This document shows, piece after piece, positions 6,154-6,333 of a stretch of 6,333 nt of DNA. The number at the start of each line of letters is the position of its first letter. Position 1 is the first letter of the stretch. A model generated the notes under the pieces. It saw nothing but the letters and a program-made list of their open reading frames with translations, searched no databases and was not told where the DNA came from. Made by a program: the position numbers and the translations under genes. Origin of the DNA: Clostridiales bacterium UBA4644 (lineage in GTDB: Bacteria; Bacillota; Clostridia; Oscillospirales; Butyricicoccaceae); assembly GCA_002405755.1 (NCBI GenBank), contig DHMK01000043.1:1-6333 (forward strand), read 5' to 3'.

Positions 6154-6159
6154 ATTGTA
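6154..6159 (-). promoter_or_regulatory. Possible -10 box of the recombinase gene
   Basis: TACAAT on the minus strand matches the -10 consensus at 5 of 6 positions and lies 45 nt before the start codon. The expected -35 position reads TTCTTC, a poor match, so any promoter here would be weak. That would suit a recombinase kept at low level. Confidence 0.3.
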
Positions 6160-6183
6160 ATCCAAACGGCCCTCCGGAAGAAA

Positions 6184-6201
6184 GCCGCCCCGCCCGGCGG
6201 C
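6184..6201 (-). terminator. Possible second terminator hairpin
   Basis: Arms GCCGCC (6184-6189) and GGCGGC (6196-6201) around a 6-nt loop, followed on the minus strand by TTTCTT. It sits just past the stronger terminator and may be a backup stop for transcription entering from the right-hand SLH gene. The T-run is weak. Confidence 0.35.
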
Positions 6202-6213
6202 GACCGGCGCTGC

Positions 6214-6255
6214 AAAAAAAGCTCCCCCGGCCACGCTTTCTGTGGCTGGGGGAGC
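6214..6255 (-). terminator. Strong intrinsic terminator of the right-hand SLH gene
   Basis: A 14-bp stem (6221-6234 with 6242-6255, containing one G-U type pair) has a 7-nt loop and is followed on the minus strand by seven T residues (6220-6214). It begins 25 nt after the stop codon at 6280. It should isolate the recombinase gene from transcription coming from the right. Confidence 0.9.
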
Positions 6256-6279
6256 GCCAGGGGAATGTTGTTTTTTCGG

Positions 6280-6333
6280 TTATTTGCCTGCGTAAAGTCT
6301 CCAGAGGAAGGTGACGATCTGTCCGCGGGTGCA
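6280..6333 (-). CDS. C-terminal end of an SLH-domain protein (partial)
   Basis: Seventeen codons and TAA read in from the right edge, encoding CTRGQIVTFLWRLYAGK. TRGQIVTFLWR is a typical SLH motif 'TRxQ' with the following hydrophobic helix, here at the extreme C-terminus. So this protein carries its SLH anchor at the end, unlike the SLH gene in the window, which carries it at the start. A canonical terminator follows at the expected distance, confirming a real gene end. The rest of the protein lies outside, so its function cannot be stated. Confidence 0.85.
   Translation of the reverse strand, partial: CTRGQIVTFLWRLYAGK

Noticed and set aside
6109..6234. Longer recombinase start at 6234 (42 extra residues)
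   Set aside because: Resolvase/invertase proteins begin a few residues before the YARVS motif. The extension reads through the terminator and promoter region, and GGAGG points to 6108/6105.

Overview
The window looks like chromosome from a fairly GC-rich Gram-positive anaerobe of the Clostridia (Eubacteriales, perhaps an Oscillospiraceae-type gut commensal). The reasons are the S-layer homology (SLH) domains, the InlB-type B-repeats, the clostridial Cys-rich surface modules, a perfect AGGAGG ribosome binding site and a sigma-A style promoter. The exact taxon cannot be read from the sequence. Every gene I can support lies on the minus strand, so transcription runs from right to left; the long plus-strand open frames are antisense shadows.

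Layout, in the direction of transcription. (1) 6333-6280: the last 17 codons of a protein ending in an SLH domain, followed by a strong intrinsic terminator (6255-6214). (2) 6108-5512: a small serine recombinase of the resolvase/invertase family, 198 aa, apparently intact. (3) 5511-5260: a 252-bp, AT-richer intergenic region with a good promoter (TTGCCA, 17 bp, TATGAT). A pair of direct repeats and a 12-bp perfect inverted repeat both flank this promoter, and a leader of about 160 nt with hairpins follows it. (4) 5259-3292: a 655-aa secreted SLH protein with a signal peptide, three SLH domains, a Thr/Pro linker, a Cys-rich module and an unrecognised beta-rich C-terminal half. (5) 3291-3152: a 140-bp spacer with two hairpins and no evident promoter. 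(6) 3151-1: a very large secreted protein, at least 1050 aa, open through the left edge. It has a signal peptide, beta-rich N-terminal regions, a divergent InlB-like repeat, a putative beta-helix region, two near-identical InlB B-repeats plus two divergent ones, and the start of the same kind of Cys-rich module.

How it may work together: this is a cell-surface locus. SLH domains hold proteins on the wall by binding secondary cell-wall polysaccharide. The large InlB-repeat protein is a probable extracellular adhesin or structural protein. The most interesting hypothesis is that the recombinase acts on the repeats flanking the SLH promoter, giving an ON/OFF (phase-variable) surface protein. In the orientation shown the promoter points into the SLH gene (ON). 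The inverted repeat is short and AT-rich, and the direct repeats could instead be operator sites, so this is a testable inference and not a demonstrated system.
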